A stretch of 64,000 nucleotides of DNA from the NCBI RefSeq assembly GCF_002797715.1, contig NZ_PGFF01000001.1:620001-684000 (forward strand). The letters run 5' to 3'. The DNA comes from Diaminobutyricimonas aerilata (GTDB lineage: Bacteria > Actinomycetota > Actinomycetes > Actinomycetales > Microbacteriaceae). Positions 53,148-62,020 of the stretch are shown here, piece by piece. The translations under genes were made by a program, and so were the position numbers. The notes under the pieces are model-generated. The model saw only the letters and a list, made by a program, of their open reading frames with translations, was not told the DNA's origin and made no database searches. Numbering within the stretch: position 1 is the first letter of the stretch; the number at the start of each line of letters is the position of its first letter.

Positions 53148-55121
53148 CTACTTGAGCTTGTCGCTGATGATCTGCATCACCGAGGTGTCGGCGAGCGTCG
53201 TGGTGTCGCCGATCTCGCGGCCCTCGGCCACGTCGCGCAGCAGCCGGCGCATGATCTTGCCGGAGCGCGTCTTCGGCAGCTCCGAGACGATGAAGATCTG
53301 CCGCGGCCGGGCGATCGCCCCGATCTGCTCCGACACGTGCGCGCGCAGCTGGGCCGACGCCTCATCCGCCGTCGCCACATCCGCCTGGCTCGCCTTGACG
53401 ATGACGAACGCGACGACCGCCTGACCCGTCGTCTCGTCGCTCGCGCCCACGACGGCGGCCTCGGCGACCCACGGGTGCGAGACGAGCGCCGACTCGATCT
53501 CCGCGGTGGAGAGGCGGTGGCCCGACACGTTGAGCACGTCGTCGACGCGCCCGAGCAGCCAGATGTCCCCGTCGTCGTCGAAGCGCGCGCCGTCGCCGGC
53601 GAAGTACTTGTCGCCGAACTTCTCCCAGTACGTCTCCTTGAAACGCTCCGGGTCGCCCCAGATGCCGCGCAGCATCCCCGGCCACGGCTTCGTGACGACG
53701 AGGAGACCGCCGTTCCCGTGCCCGACGGGGCTGCCGTCGTCGTTCACGACGTCGACCGAGATGCCCGGCAGCGGCACCTGCGCGCTGCCCGGCTTCGCCT
53801 CCGTCACGCCGGGGAGCGCGGAGATCATGATGCCGCCGGTCTCCGTCTGCCACCACGTGTCGACCACGGGGGTCGTCCCGCCGCCGATGATCTCGCGGTA
53901 CCAGATCCACGCCTCGGGGTTGATCGGTTCACCCACGGATCCGAGCAGGCGCAGGCTCGACAGGTCGAACTGCTGCGGGATCTGCCGTCCGGACTTCATG
54001 AACGAGCGGATGGCCGTGGGCGCCGTGTAGAAGATGGTCACGCCGTACTTCTGGATGAGCTCCCACCAGCGCCCCGGGTGCGGCGTGTCCGGGGTGCCCT
54101 CGTAGAGCACCTGCGTCGCGCCGTTGGCGAGCGGCCCGTACACGACGTAGCTGTGCCCCGTGATCCAGCCGACGTCGGCGGTGCACCAGTACACGTCGGT
54201 CTCGGGGTGCAGGTCGAACACGTTCTTGTGCGTGAACGCGGTGTGGGTGAGGTAGCCGCCGGAGGTGTGCAGGATGCCCTTGGGCTTTCCGGTGGTGCCC
54301 GAGGTGTAGAGGATGAACAGGGGGTTCTCCGCCTCGAAGGGCTGGGCGTCGTGTTCGGGGTCCATGAGGGCGATCTCGTCGTGCCACCACAGGTCACGGC
54401 CCTCGACCCAATCGACGGTGTTCTCCCCACGGCGCACCACGAGCACGTTCTTGACGGTGGACTCGGTCCCTGAGCCTGTCGAAGGGTCCGCGGCCAGCGC
54501 CGCATCCACCGCGTTCTTGAGCGGGAAGACCTTGCCCTTGCGCCAGCCGCCGTCGGCGGTGATGACGAGCTTCGCGGCGGCGTCATCGATGCGGGCGCGC
54601 AGGCTCTCGGCGCTGAACCCGCCGAAGACGACGGAGTGCACGGCTCCGATGCGCGCGATCGCGAGCATGGCGATCACGGCCTCGGGGATCATCGGGAGGT
54701 AGATCGCGACCCGGTCGCCCTGGCGGATGCCGAGACTCGTGAGCAGGTTGGCCGCCTTCTTCACCTCCGCGGTGAGCTCGGCGTAGGTGATCGTGCGGCT
54801 GTCGCCCGGCTCGCCCTCCCAGTGGAACGCGACGCGGTCACCGTTGCCGGCGAGCACGTGGCGGTCGAGGCAGTTGTACGCGACGTTGATGCGGCCGTCG
54901 GCGAACCACTTCGCGAACGGCGGGTTGCTCCAGTCGAGCACCTCATCGAAGGGCCGGTGCCAGTGCAGCAGCTCCCGTGCCTGCTCCGCCCAGAACGCAT
55001 CCGGGTCGACCGCCGCCCGCTCGTACAGGTCGGCGGTGGCGATCGCGTTCGCGGCGAACTCGGGGTCCGGAGCGAAGCGGCGGGTCTCGTGCAGAAGGCT
55101 GTCGATCGAGTTCGTGGACAT
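53148..55121 (-). CDS. acs: Acetyl-CoA synthetase (AMP-forming)
   Basis: A 657-residue Acs that activates acetate to acetyl-CoA via acetyl-AMP. Motifs: [14 protein letters not shown] (P-loop-like), [37 protein letters not shown] (hinge), and [13 protein letters not shown], where the last Lys is the acetylation-controlled catalytic residue. Three ATGs in a row occur; the third (55121) has the best spacing to AGGG. A 19-bp dispersed repeat (54468-54486) is read in frame as part of DPSTGSGT, an apparent insertion in a surface loop. A palindrome lies in the leader (55140-55166) and a -10 TAGGAT at 55188-55193. Confidence 0.95.
   Translation of the reverse strand: MSTNSIDSLLHETRRFAPDPEFAANAIATADLYERAAVDPDAFWAEQARELLHWHRPFDEVLDWSNPPFAKWFADGRINVAYNCLDRHVLAGNGDRVAFHWEGEPGDSRTITYAELTAEVKKAANLLTSLGIRQGDRVAIYLPMIPEAVIAMLAIARIGAVHSVVFGGFSAESLRARIDDAAAKLVITADGGWRKGKVFPLKNAVDAALAADPSTGSGTESTVKNVLVVRRGENTVDWVEGRDLWWHDEIALMDPEHDAQPFEAENPLFILYTSGTTGKPKGILHTSGGYLTHTAFTHKNVFDLHPETDVYWCTADVGWITGHSYVVYGPLANGATQVLYEGTPDTPHPGRWWELIQKYGVTIFYTAPTAIRSFMKSGRQIPQQFDLSSLRLLGSVGEPINPEAWIWYREIIGGGTTPVVDTWWQTETGGIMISALPGVTEAKPGSAQVPLPGISVDVVNDDGSPVGHGNGGLLVVTKPWPGMLRGIWGDPERFKETYWEKFGDKYFAGDGARFDDDGDIWLLGRVDDVLNVSGHRLSTAEIESALVSHPWVAEAAVVGASDETTGQAVVAFVIVKASQADVATADEASAQLRAHVSEQIGAIARPRQIFIVSELPKTRSGKIMRRLLRDVAEGREIGDTTTLADTSVMQIISDKLK
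54468..54486 (-). repeat. Dispersed repeat element inside the acs coding region
   Basis: CCCTGAGCCTGTCGAAGGG carries the same GAGCCTGTCGAAG core as the intergenic repeats at 14301 and 41751. Read on the coding strand it adds about PSTGSGT without breaking the frame, between DAALAAD and TVKNVLVV. Confidence 0.75.
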
Positions 55122-55139
55122 CATCATCCCTGTGTCGAT

Positions 55140-55193
55140 TTCGCGACCGTGCCGGGGTGTCGCGAACGTGGTCGGCGGTGTGCTCCGATCCTA
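55140..55193 (-). promoter_or_regulatory. acs promoter region with inverted repeat
   Basis: A -10 TAGGAT (55188-55193, minus strand) is followed in the leader by the inverted repeat TTCGCGAC (55140-55147) / GTCGCGAA (55159-55166), an exact 8-bp match around 11 bp. It could be a repressor site for acetate metabolism. No good -35 was found. Confidence 0.4.
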
Positions 55194-55251
55194 GTGAACC
55201 GGGCGCTGACGGCCGGTTTTATTACCGTCTGGAAATGATCTGCGTTGCCAC

Positions 55252-55388
55252 TTGCGCCTCAGGAAACCTGCAGTATGCTCAGTGGGTCGAGCGTCAAGCG
55301 CTCGGCTGGCGGTACCCAAGATTCCCCCCAATCCGGTCCCGCCGTGGCGGCGCCTGTTCCCCCCAATAGGCGCCGCCCCTCTCTTTTT
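55252..55388 (+). ncRNA. 6C small RNA with promoter and terminator
   Basis: Two consecutive hairpins each present a loop of six cytosines: 55308-55343 (GATT-CCCCCC-AATC at its tip) and 55346-55377 (GGCGGCGCCT stem closing on CCCCCC and AGGCGCCGCC), followed by a CTCTTTTT tract ending at 55388. This is the defining form of the actinobacterial 6C RNA, known in mycobacteria as B11, where it also lies by the Tad-like genes. A -10 TATGCT (55274-55279) and a -35-like TTGCGC (55252-55257) put the RNA start at about 55286. The C-rich loops are thought to pair with G-rich ribosome-binding regions. Confidence 0.9.
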
Positions 55389-55500
55389 AACCGCCGTCTT
55401 CGCGGCCGGCCGGTCCTCCCGCATCCGTTCGTGTTCGCGGGTGTCCACACCTCTCCCATCCGGCGCTGCCGGCTCGGGCGCCGCCGCCTAGCGTCACCGT

Positions 55501-56505
55501 GTGACCGCGCCGTTCGTCGCTCGCCGACCGTCCACCGCGTCGACTCCGGCGCATCCCATTCGCCTCGACGCGGATGGGGGCTACCCGCGACGATTCGGCC
55601 GGCTCGCACCGCTCGTGGCCGACCCGGAGGTGACGGATCTCTTCGTCAACGGCGGTGGGCCGGTGTGGGCGGACCGCGGCTCCGGACTGCGCCCCGTTCC
55701 CGAGCTCGTGGTGAGCGACGAGGAGGGACGCGAGCTCGCGGTGCGCTTGATGTCCGACGGAGGGCGCCACATCGATGAGGCGACCCCGTGCGTCGACGTC
55801 CGCCTGCACGACGGCATCCGCGTGCACGCCGTACTGCCGCCCGTGTCGACGCGCGGCACGCTCATCTCGATCCGCCTGCCGCGACTCGAGAGGTGGACGC
55901 TCGACGACCTCGATGCGGGCGGCTTCTTTCCGGACGAGACCCGCGTCGTCCTCGACGGCCTCGTCGAGCGGCGGGCGAACCTGCTCGTGTCCGGGGCGGG
56001 CGGGAGCGGCAAGACGACGCTGCTCTCCGCGATCCTCTCCGCCGCGGCACCCACGGAGCGGATCGTCGTCATCGAAGACGTCGCAGAACTGCGGATCGCC
56101 CACCCGCACGTCGTCGGGCTCGAGGCGCGCCAAGCCAACATCGAGGGTGCCGGTGAGGTGGGCCTCGCGCGGCTCGTGCGTGAGGCTCTGCGGATGCGCC
56201 CGGACCGGCTCGTGCTGGGGGAGTGCCGCGGCGTCGAGGTGCGCGACCTGCTGAGCGCCCTCAACACCGGTCACGACGGCGGCGCCGGCACACTGCACGC
56301 CAATTCACTCGCCGACGTGCCCGCGCGCCTCGAGGCGCTCGGCGCCCTCGCCGGACTGGGAACGGAGGCCGTCGCCCGGCAGGCGGCGAGCGCGATCGAC
56401 GCCGTGCTGCACGTCGAACGCACGGGCGACGGTCGGCGACTCGCCGGCATCGGGCGTCTCGAGGTCGGCGACACCGGGCGACTGGCGGTGCGCTCGTGGC
56501 CGTGA
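55501..56505 (+). CDS. tadA: Tad pilus assembly/secretion ATPase
   Basis: A 334-residue CpaF/TadA-type ATPase, short for the family. Walker A GAGGSGKTTLL, Asp box VVIEDVAELRI, Walker B RPDRLVLGECRG and the His box (LNTGHDGGAGTLHAN) are in order. It powers assembly of Flp-type pili or secretion. The GTG at 55501 lies 6 nt after a -10 TAGCGT (55489-55494), suggesting a leaderless transcript. No ssd/CpaE-like gene precedes it, unlike in mycobacteria. Confidence 0.9.
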   Translation: MTAPFVARRPSTASTPAHPIRLDADGGYPRRFGRLAPLVADPEVTDLFVNGGGPVWADRGSGLRPVPELVVSDEEGRELAVRLMSDGGRHIDEATPCVDVRLHDGIRVHAVLPPVSTRGTLISIRLPRLERWTLDDLDAGGFFPDETRVVLDGLVERRANLLVSGAGGSGKTTLLSAILSAAAPTERIVVIEDVAELRIAHPHVVGLEARQANIEGAGEVGLARLVREALRMRPDRLVLGECRGVEVRDLLSALNTGHDGGAGTLHANSLADVPARLEALGALAGLGTEAVARQAASAIDAVLHVERTGDGRRLAGIGRLEVGDTGRLAVRSWP

Positions 56506-57395
56506 GAAGGGCACCGCTCGACGAGGTGGCGAGCCTCGTGCACCGCGTCGCCGTACTGCTCTCGGCCGGCGTGCCGCCCGCGTCGGTGTGGGCGCACCTC
56601 GAGGAACCCTCGGCCGCGCTGGTGACCGCCGGCCTGGCCCGCGGACGACCGGTGCCCGACGCACTTCAGCAGCTCGCCGCCGACACCGGCGGCGACGAGC
56701 GCGTCGCGTGGGAGGCGGTCGCGGCGGCGTGGGCGGTGTCCGCGGAGGCGGGTGCCTCGCTCGCGCCCACCCTGCGCCGGCTCGCGGGAACCCTGCGCGA
56801 CGTGGCGCAGTTGCGACGCGAAGCGCAGGTCGCCCTCGCCGGCCCGGTCGCGACGGCGCGCCTCGTGATGGTGCTGCCGATGGTGAGCCTCGTGTTCGGG
56901 GCCGCCCTCGGGTTCGACACCCTCGGCGTCCTCGTCGGAACGCCGGTCGGCTGGGCGTGCGTCGGCGTCGGCGCGGCGCTCATGCTCACCGCCCGCGCGT
57001 GGAACCGCGCGCTCGTGCGCCGTGCGACCCCGCCCCGCGACGTGCCCGGGCTGGACTGCGATCTCATGGCCATCGCCATCTCGGGCGGCGGTTCGCTCGA
57101 CGGCGCGCGACGACTCGTGGCGAAGCACTCGCGACCGCCGGGCCCCGACGCGGACTCCGCGATCGAGGAGGTCGTCTCGCTCTCCCGACGGGCGGGCGTT
57201 CCCGCCGTCGAACTGCTGCGCGCCGCCGCCGTTGAGGAACGACGACGCAGCGGCGCGGATCAGCAGCGCGCGGTCGCCCGACTGGGGGTGACCCTCATGA
57301 TCCCGCTCGGCGTGTGCGTACTGCCGGCCTTCCTCGTACTCGGCGTACTGCCGCTCATGGTCAGTGTCATCTCCTCCACAGTCAGCACCTTCTGA
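56502..57395 (+). CDS. Type II/IV secretion inner-membrane protein (TadB/TadC-like)
   Basis: A 297-residue membrane protein with a cytosolic T2SSF domain (AAAWAVSAEAGASLAPTLRRLAGTLRDVAQLRREAQVALAGP), central helices (VMVLPMVSLVFGAALGF; VGWACVGVGAALMLTA) and a C-terminal pair (LIPLGVCVLPAFLVLGVLPLMVSVI). It is a platform for the TadA ATPase. The length allows for a single fused protein rather than separate TadB and TadC. The GTG overlaps the tadA stop (GTGA). Confidence 0.82.
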   Translation: MRRAPLDEVASLVHRVAVLLSAGVPPASVWAHLEEPSAALVTAGLARGRPVPDALQQLAADTGGDERVAWEAVAAAWAVSAEAGASLAPTLRRLAGTLRDVAQLRREAQVALAGPVATARLVMVLPMVSLVFGAALGFDTLGVLVGTPVGWACVGVGAALMLTARAWNRALVRRATPPRDVPGLDCDLMAIAISGGGSLDGARRLVAKHSRPPGPDADSAIEEVVSLSRRAGVPAVELLRAAAVEERRRSGADQQRAVARLGVTLMIPLGVCVLPAFLVLGVLPLMVSVISSTVSTF

Positions 57396-57480
57396 ACAGG
57401 CGGGACGACCTCGGTCCCGGAGCGGCGGCAACGGGTCACGATGGGAGTGCTCGTGCCGACGATCGATCCGAAAGGCACCC

Positions 57481-57786
57481 GTGTTCCCCTCCTTCCCCGC
57501 TCGTTCCTTCTTCTCCTTCGGCTCCTCTTCCTTCTCGCCCTCCGGTGGTGCACTCCGGTTCCCGGTCAGGCCGGGCGGAGTCGTCCGGTCGCGGCCGTCG
57601 AGTGCGGCCGTGCTGCGCTCGCGTGCGCGGTTCGCCGACGACACCGGTGCCGCCACGGCGGAGTACGCGATCGCGACGATGGCCGCGGTCGGCTTCGCCG
57701 GTCTGCTCGTGGTGATCATGCGCAGCGACGAGGTGCGCGGCATCCTCACCGACCTCGTGCGCAGCGCGCTCACCTTCACGGGATGA
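57481..57786 (+). CDS. Flp-pilin-like DUF4244 protein
   Basis: A 101-residue protein. The conserved core is DDTGAATAEYAIATMAAVGFAGLLVVIM, with the Gly-x5-Glu-Tyr pattern of prepilin-like Flp/DUF4244 proteins and a single helix. It is preceded by an unusual Ser/Phe/Pro-rich, then Arg-rich N-terminus (about 55 residues) that would have to be removed by a prepilin peptidase. The GTG at 57481 was chosen for the AAAGG site. Mycobacterial counterpart: Rv3656c. Confidence 0.78.
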   Translation: MFPSFPARSFFSFGSSSFSPSGGALRFPVRPGGVVRSRPSSAAVLRSRARFADDTGAATAEYAIATMAAVGFAGLLVVIMRSDEVRGILTDLVRSALTFTG

Positions 57787-58163
57787 ACCGGCGCGGCGGC
57801 GACCCACGGCGATTGCGGCGGCGCTCGCCGGCGTCCATGCGGTGGACGGCGCAGCGCGGCAGCATCACGGCGGAGTTCGCCGCCGCGGTGCCCGCGGTGG
57901 GGCTCGTGCTCGCGCTCGGTCTCGCCGGCATGCAACTGGGCGGGTTGCAGGTGCGTGCTCAGGATGCGGCGGCCGACACCGCGCGCTCCTGGGCGCGTGG
58001 CGACGCGACCCCGGCCGTGATCGGCCGGCTCGGTGCGGCCGAGGTGGAACGCGTCGACTCCGGGGATCTCGTGTGCGCACGCGTCACGGCCCGGCTCGGC
58101 GGTGGACTCCTCGCCGCCGTCGGTGTCTCCGGCACGAGCTGCGCGCTCGGCGGTGGGCGATGA
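57783..58163 (+). CDS. TadE-like minor pilin
   Basis: A 126-residue protein with the TadE signature near the N-terminus (RGSITAEFAAAVPAVGLVLALGLAGMQLG): a Gly, a Glu five residues on, and one helix. The rest is a small extracytoplasmic domain with two cysteines (DLVCARV; GTSCALGG). Overlaps its neighbours at both ends (ATGA). Counterpart of Rv3655c. Confidence 0.82.
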   Translation: MNRRGGDPRRLRRRSPASMRWTAQRGSITAEFAAAVPAVGLVLALGLAGMQLGGLQVRAQDAAADTARSWARGDATPAVIGRLGAAEVERVDSGDLVCARVTARLGGGLLAAVGVSGTSCALGGGR

Positions 58164-58546
58164 GGACGGCCGCGGTTCGGGGCGAGGGCGGCGGCGCGGG
58201 ATCCGCTCTCGTGCTCGCCGTCGCGGCAGCGGTCGTCGCGGTGCTCGGCGTGCTGCTCCCGATCCATTCGGCCCTCGCAGCGAAGCAGCGCGCGGTGAGC
58301 GCGGCGGATGCGGCGGCGCTCGCGGCAGCCGACACCGTGTCCGGGGCACTGCCCGGGGTGCCGTGCGATGCCGCCGCGACGCTCGCGGAAGCGAACGGCA
58401 CGCGCCTCGGGTCATGCCGCGTCGACGAGGCCGTCGCCACCGTCGAGGTCGTCACGGTGCTCCTCGGCATCGAGGTTCGCGCTGTCGCGACCGCCGGTCC
58501 GCCCGCCGCGAACACGGCCCCATCGGCACGCCGCACGGAGCGGTGA
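58160..58546 (+). CDS. TadE/TadG-like protein (Rv3654c type)
   Basis: A 128-residue protein with one N-terminal helix (SALVLAVAAAVVAVLGVLLPIHSALAA) followed by KQRAVSAADAAALAAADTVSG, which is the Tad-type helical start seen in helicase/secretion-neighbourhood TadE-like proteins. Two cysteines (VPCDAA, LGSCRV) may bridge. It is the last gene of the pilus unit; topA follows. Confidence 0.8.
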   Translation: MRTAAVRGEGGGAGSALVLAVAAAVVAVLGVLLPIHSALAAKQRAVSAADAAALAAADTVSGALPGVPCDAAATLAEANGTRLGSCRVDEAVATVEVVTVLLGIEVRAVATAGPPAANTAPSARRTER

Positions 58547-58631
58547 GCCGATGCCGTGTGTGTATGGTGTGCTCGGAACGGGCGGTCAGCCCGGTTCCTC
58601 TCATTCATGCCCGCATCCGTTCGGAGTTCAC

Positions 58632-61292
58632 GTGTCAGGCCCCAAGAAGCTCGTCATCGTCGAGTCGCCCGCCAAGGCGAAGACGATCGCCCAATACCTG
58701 GGCAGCGATTACGAGGTGCAGGCCTCGGTGGGGCACATCCGCGACCTCATCGAGCCGAAGAATCTGCCGCCGGAGCTCAAGAAGGGCTCGCTCGGCAAGT
58801 TCTCCGTCGACGTCGAGAACGGGTTCGAGCCGTACTACGTGGTCTCCGACGAGAAGAAGCGCACGGTCACCGACCTCAAGAAGGCGCTCAAGAACGCCGA
58901 CGAGCTCTTCCTCGCCACTGATGAGGACCGCGAGGGCGAGGCCATCGCGTGGCACCTCCTCGAGGTGCTCAAGCCGAAGGTGCCGGTCAAGCGCATGGTG
59001 TTCCACGAGATCACCAAGGAGGCGATCCAGCGTGCCCGCGACAACACGCGGGAGATCGACACGGCCCTCGTCGACGCGCAGGAGACCCGGCGCATCCTCG
59101 ACCGTCTCTACGGTTACGAGGTCTCGCCCGTGCTGTGGCGCAAGGTCGGCCCCGGCCTCTCCGCCGGCCGCGTGCAGTCCGCCGCGACCCGGCTCGTCGT
59201 CGACCGCGAACGCGAGCGGCTCGCCTTCGTCGCCGCGAGCTACTGGGACCTCACCGCGCTGCTCGGCCCGGAGGACTCGGGAGTGCCGTTCGAGGCGCGA
59301 CTCGCCCGCCTCGACGGGGCACGCGTCGCGACCGGTCGCGACTACGACGACCACGGTCGGCTCACGTCCGAGGCCGTGCCGCTCGACGAGCAGACGGCCC
59401 AGAGCCTCGCGGATGCCCTTCGCGCCCCCGGCGTGCCGGTCACCGTCAGCAACCTCGAGTCGAAGCCGTACTCGCGCCGCCCCGCCGCCCCGTTCACGAC
59501 GTCGACCCTGCAGCAGGAGGCGGCCCGCAAGCTGCGCTTCTCGGCCCGGCAGACGATGAGCACCGCGCAGTCGCTCTACGAGAACGGCTACATCACCTAT
59601 ATGCGCACCGACTCGCCGTCGCTGTCTCAGCAGGCGATCGATGCGGCGCGCAAGCAGGCGAAGAGCCTCTACGGTGCCGAGACGGTGCCCGACAAGCCCC
59701 GCCTCTACACCGGCAAGAGCAAGAACGCGCAGGAGGCGCACGAGGCCATCCGTCCCGCCGGCGACACCTTCCGCACCCCCGGCGAACTGCAGGGCGTGCT
59801 GCGCGGCAACGAGTGGAAGCTCTACGACCTGATCTGGAAGCGCACCGTCGCGTCCCAGATGGCCGACGCGAAGGGTTCCACCGCCTCGGTGACCATCACC
59901 GCGGGCCCGACCGCCGACGGGCGCACCGCCGAGTTCACCGCCTCGGGCACCGTCATCACCTTCCGCGGATTCCTCTCCGCCTATGAAGAGGGACGCGACG
60001 AGGAGCGCAACGCCGAGAACGCGGAGGCGAAGCTGCCGCCGCTCGAGAAGGGCCAGACGCTCACGCTCGTGCAGCTCGAGGCGAAGGGGCACGAGACGAG
60101 CCCGCCGCCGCGCTACACCGAGGCGAGCCTCGTGAAGGCGCTCGAGGAGCTCGGCATCGGCCGCCCGTCGACCTACGCGAGCATCATCTCCACGATCATC
60201 GACCGCGGCTACGTCACCCCGCGCGGCACGGCGCTCGTGCCGAGCTGGATCGCCTTCAGCGTCGTGCGGCTGCTCGAGGACTACTTCCACGACCTCGTCG
60301 AGTACGACTTCACGGCGGAGATGGAGAACGACCTCGACCGGATCGCCGGCGGCGACACGGATCGGGTCGACTGGCTCAACGCGTTCTACTTCGGCAGCGA
60401 CCGCCACCGTGGGCTGCGTGGCGTGATCGACAACCTCGGTGAGATCGACGCGCGGGAGATCAATTCCGTGCACCTCGCCGACGGCATCACCCTGCGCATC
60501 GGCAAGTACGGGCCCTACCTCGAGGCGCCGAACCCGTCCGACCCCGAGACGCCGCGCCGGGTCAACATCCCGAGCGAGCTCGCGCCCGACGAGCTCACGA
60601 CCGAGAAGGCCCGCGAACTCATCGAGGCGCCCGTGGTCGGCGACCGCGTGCTCGGCACCGATCCGGCCACCGGCAAGCAGATCGTCGCCAAAGACGGGCG
60701 CTTCGGACCGTACGTGACCGAGGTCGAACCCGAAGCCGAGGTCGACGAGAAGGCCAAGCCCGCGAAGAAGACCGCCGAGAAGCCGCGCACCGCGTCGCTG
60801 TTCAAGTCGATGGACCCGGCGACGATCGACCTCGAGACGGCGCTCAAGCTGCTCGACCTGCCGCGCGTTGTGGGCGCCGACCCCGAGAGCGGCGCCGAGA
60901 TCACGGCGCAGAACGGCCGCTACGGCCCGTATCTGAAGAAGGGCACCGACACCCGGTCACTCACGAGCGAGGACCAGATCTTCGAGATCGACCTGCCCGG
61001 TGCCATCGAGCTGTTCGCCCAGCCCAAGTACGGCGGACGCACGGCATCGAGCGCGCTGAAGGAGTTCGACGCCGACCCGGTGAGCGGGAAGCCGATCAAG
61101 ATCAAGGACGGCCGGTTCGGCCCCTATGTGACCGACGGCACGACCAACGCGACGATCCCGCGGGGCGAAGAGGTCGACGACGTCGACTTCGAGCGCGCCG
61201 TGCAGCTGCTCGCCGACAAGCGCGCGAAGGGCCCCGCGAAGAAGCCCGTGAAGCGCGCGGCGGCCAAGCGTCCCGCGGCGAAGAAGAAGTAG
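58632..61292 (+). CDS. topA: DNA topoisomerase I
   Basis: An 886-residue type IA topoisomerase that relaxes negative supercoils. The Toprim domain starts KLVIVESPAKAKTIAQYLG, with DEDREGEAIAWHL for metal binding; the catalytic Tyr323 is in YITYMRTDS. The C-terminus holds several copies of the actinobacterial repeat (GRFGPYVT, GRYGPYLKKG) instead of zinc fingers and ends in a Lys/Ala-rich tail (KKPVKRAAAKRPAAKKK). The GTG at 58632 has a GGAG site; TATGGT at 58563-58568 may be its -10. tmk starts on the last base of its stop. Confidence 0.96.
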   Translation: MSGPKKLVIVESPAKAKTIAQYLGSDYEVQASVGHIRDLIEPKNLPPELKKGSLGKFSVDVENGFEPYYVVSDEKKRTVTDLKKALKNADELFLATDEDREGEAIAWHLLEVLKPKVPVKRMVFHEITKEAIQRARDNTREIDTALVDAQETRRILDRLYGYEVSPVLWRKVGPGLSAGRVQSAATRLVVDRERERLAFVAASYWDLTALLGPEDSGVPFEARLARLDGARVATGRDYDDHGRLTSEAVPLDEQTAQSLADALRAPGVPVTVSNLESKPYSRRPAAPFTTSTLQQEAARKLRFSARQTMSTAQSLYENGYITYMRTDSPSLSQQAIDAARKQAKSLYGAETVPDKPRLYTGKSKNAQEAHEAIRPAGDTFRTPGELQGVLRGNEWKLYDLIWKRTVASQMADAKGSTASVTITAGPTADGRTAEFTASGTVITFRGFLSAYEEGRDEERNAENAEAKLPPLEKGQTLTLVQLEAKGHETSPPPRYTEASLVKALEELGIGRPSTYASIISTIIDRGYVTPRGTALVPSWIAFSVVRLLEDYFHDLVEYDFTAEMENDLDRIAGGDTDRVDWLNAFYFGSDRHRGLRGVIDNLGEIDAREINSVHLADGITLRIGKYGPYLEAPNPSDPETPRRVNIPSELAPDELTTEKARELIEAPVVGDRVLGTDPATGKQIVAKDGRFGPYVTEVEPEAEVDEKAKPAKKTAEKPRTASLFKSMDPATIDLETALKLLDLPRVVGADPESGAEITAQNGRYGPYLKKGTDTRSLTSEDQIFEIDLPGAIELFAQPKYGGRTASSALKEFDADPVSGKPIKIKDGRFGPYVTDGTTNATIPRGEEVDDVDFERAVQLLADKRAKGPAKKPVKRAAAKRPAAKKK

Positions 61293-61909
61293 TGCGCGGC
61301 CTCTTCATCACCCTCGAGGGCGGCGACGGATCGGGCAAGTCGACCCAGTCGGCGCTGCTCACCCGATGGTTGCATGAACAGGGCCGCGAGGTCGTGCACT
61401 CCCGCGAACCCGGCGGCACCGACCTCGGGCTCGAGCTGCGCGAGATCGTGCTGCACCGGCGCGGCCACATCGCCCCGCGCGCCGAGGCGCTCCTCTACGC
61501 GGCCGACCGCGCCCACAACATCGCCACGACGGTGCGTCCGGCGATCGAAGCCGGGGCCATCGTGATCCAGGACCGCTACCTCGACTCCTCCGTCGCCTAC
61601 CAGGGCGCCGGTCGCGTGCTCGATGCGACCGAGGTGCGCTCCCTCTCGCTGTGGGCGACCGAGGGCCTGCTGCCGGATCTCACCGTGCTGCTCGACCTCG
61701 ACCCGACCGTGGGCCGCAGTCGGCTCGACGAGGCCCGCACCCGGTACGACCGGCTCGAATCCGAGCAGCAGGAGTTCCACGAGCGGGTGCGCGCCGGCTA
61801 CCTCGAGCTGGCGGCGGCGGAGCCCGACCGGTTCCTCGTGCTGCCCGCGACCGATTCGATCGACGACATCGCGGCACGCATCCGCGACCGCGTCTCCGCA
61901 CTGCTCTGA
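61292..61909 (+). CDS. tmk: Thymidylate kinase
   Basis: A 205-residue dTMP kinase. The P-loop is LEGGDGSGKSTQ, the dTMP-binding DR motif is SREPGGTDLG, and QDRYLDSSVAYQGAGR follows, then the LID region (RSRLDEARTRYDRLE). The GTG shares one base with the topA stop (TAGTG), so it is co-translated with topA. Confidence 0.95.
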   Translation: MRGLFITLEGGDGSGKSTQSALLTRWLHEQGREVVHSREPGGTDLGLELREIVLHRRGHIAPRAEALLYAADRAHNIATTVRPAIEAGAIVIQDRYLDSSVAYQGAGRVLDATEVRSLSLWATEGLLPDLTVLLDLDPTVGRSRLDEARTRYDRLESEQQEFHERVRAGYLELAAAEPDRFLVLPATDSIDDIAARIRDRVSALL

Positions 61910-61913
61910 CCTT

Positions 61914-61988
61914 GCTGAACAGACGCCGGCCCTGCTGAACAGACACCGGCGCTGCTGAACAGACACCGGCGCCGCTGAACAGACGCTG
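61914..61988. repeat. Four-copy 20-bp tandem repeat between tmk and holB
   Basis: GCTGAACAGAC starts at 61914, 61934, 61954 and 61974, exactly 20 bp apart. The variable half of each unit is R-CCGGC-S-C-like; copy four is most divergent. It is non-coding and may vary in copy number by slippage. Confidence 0.9.
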
Positions 61989-62008
61989 GGCCGGTCGGCC
62001 CCGGCACG

Positions 62009-62014
62009 TAGGGT
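62009..62014 (+). promoter_or_regulatory. -10 element for a leaderless holB transcript
   Basis: TAGGGT ends 6 nt before the holB GTG, which has no ribosome-binding site. No clear -35 was seen. Confidence 0.4.
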
Positions 62015-62020
62015 GGACGC

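Noticed and set aside
61914-61988. Short tandem repeat as a replication or attachment site
   Set aside because: No AT-rich region, DnaA boxes, tRNA end or integrase lies nearby.
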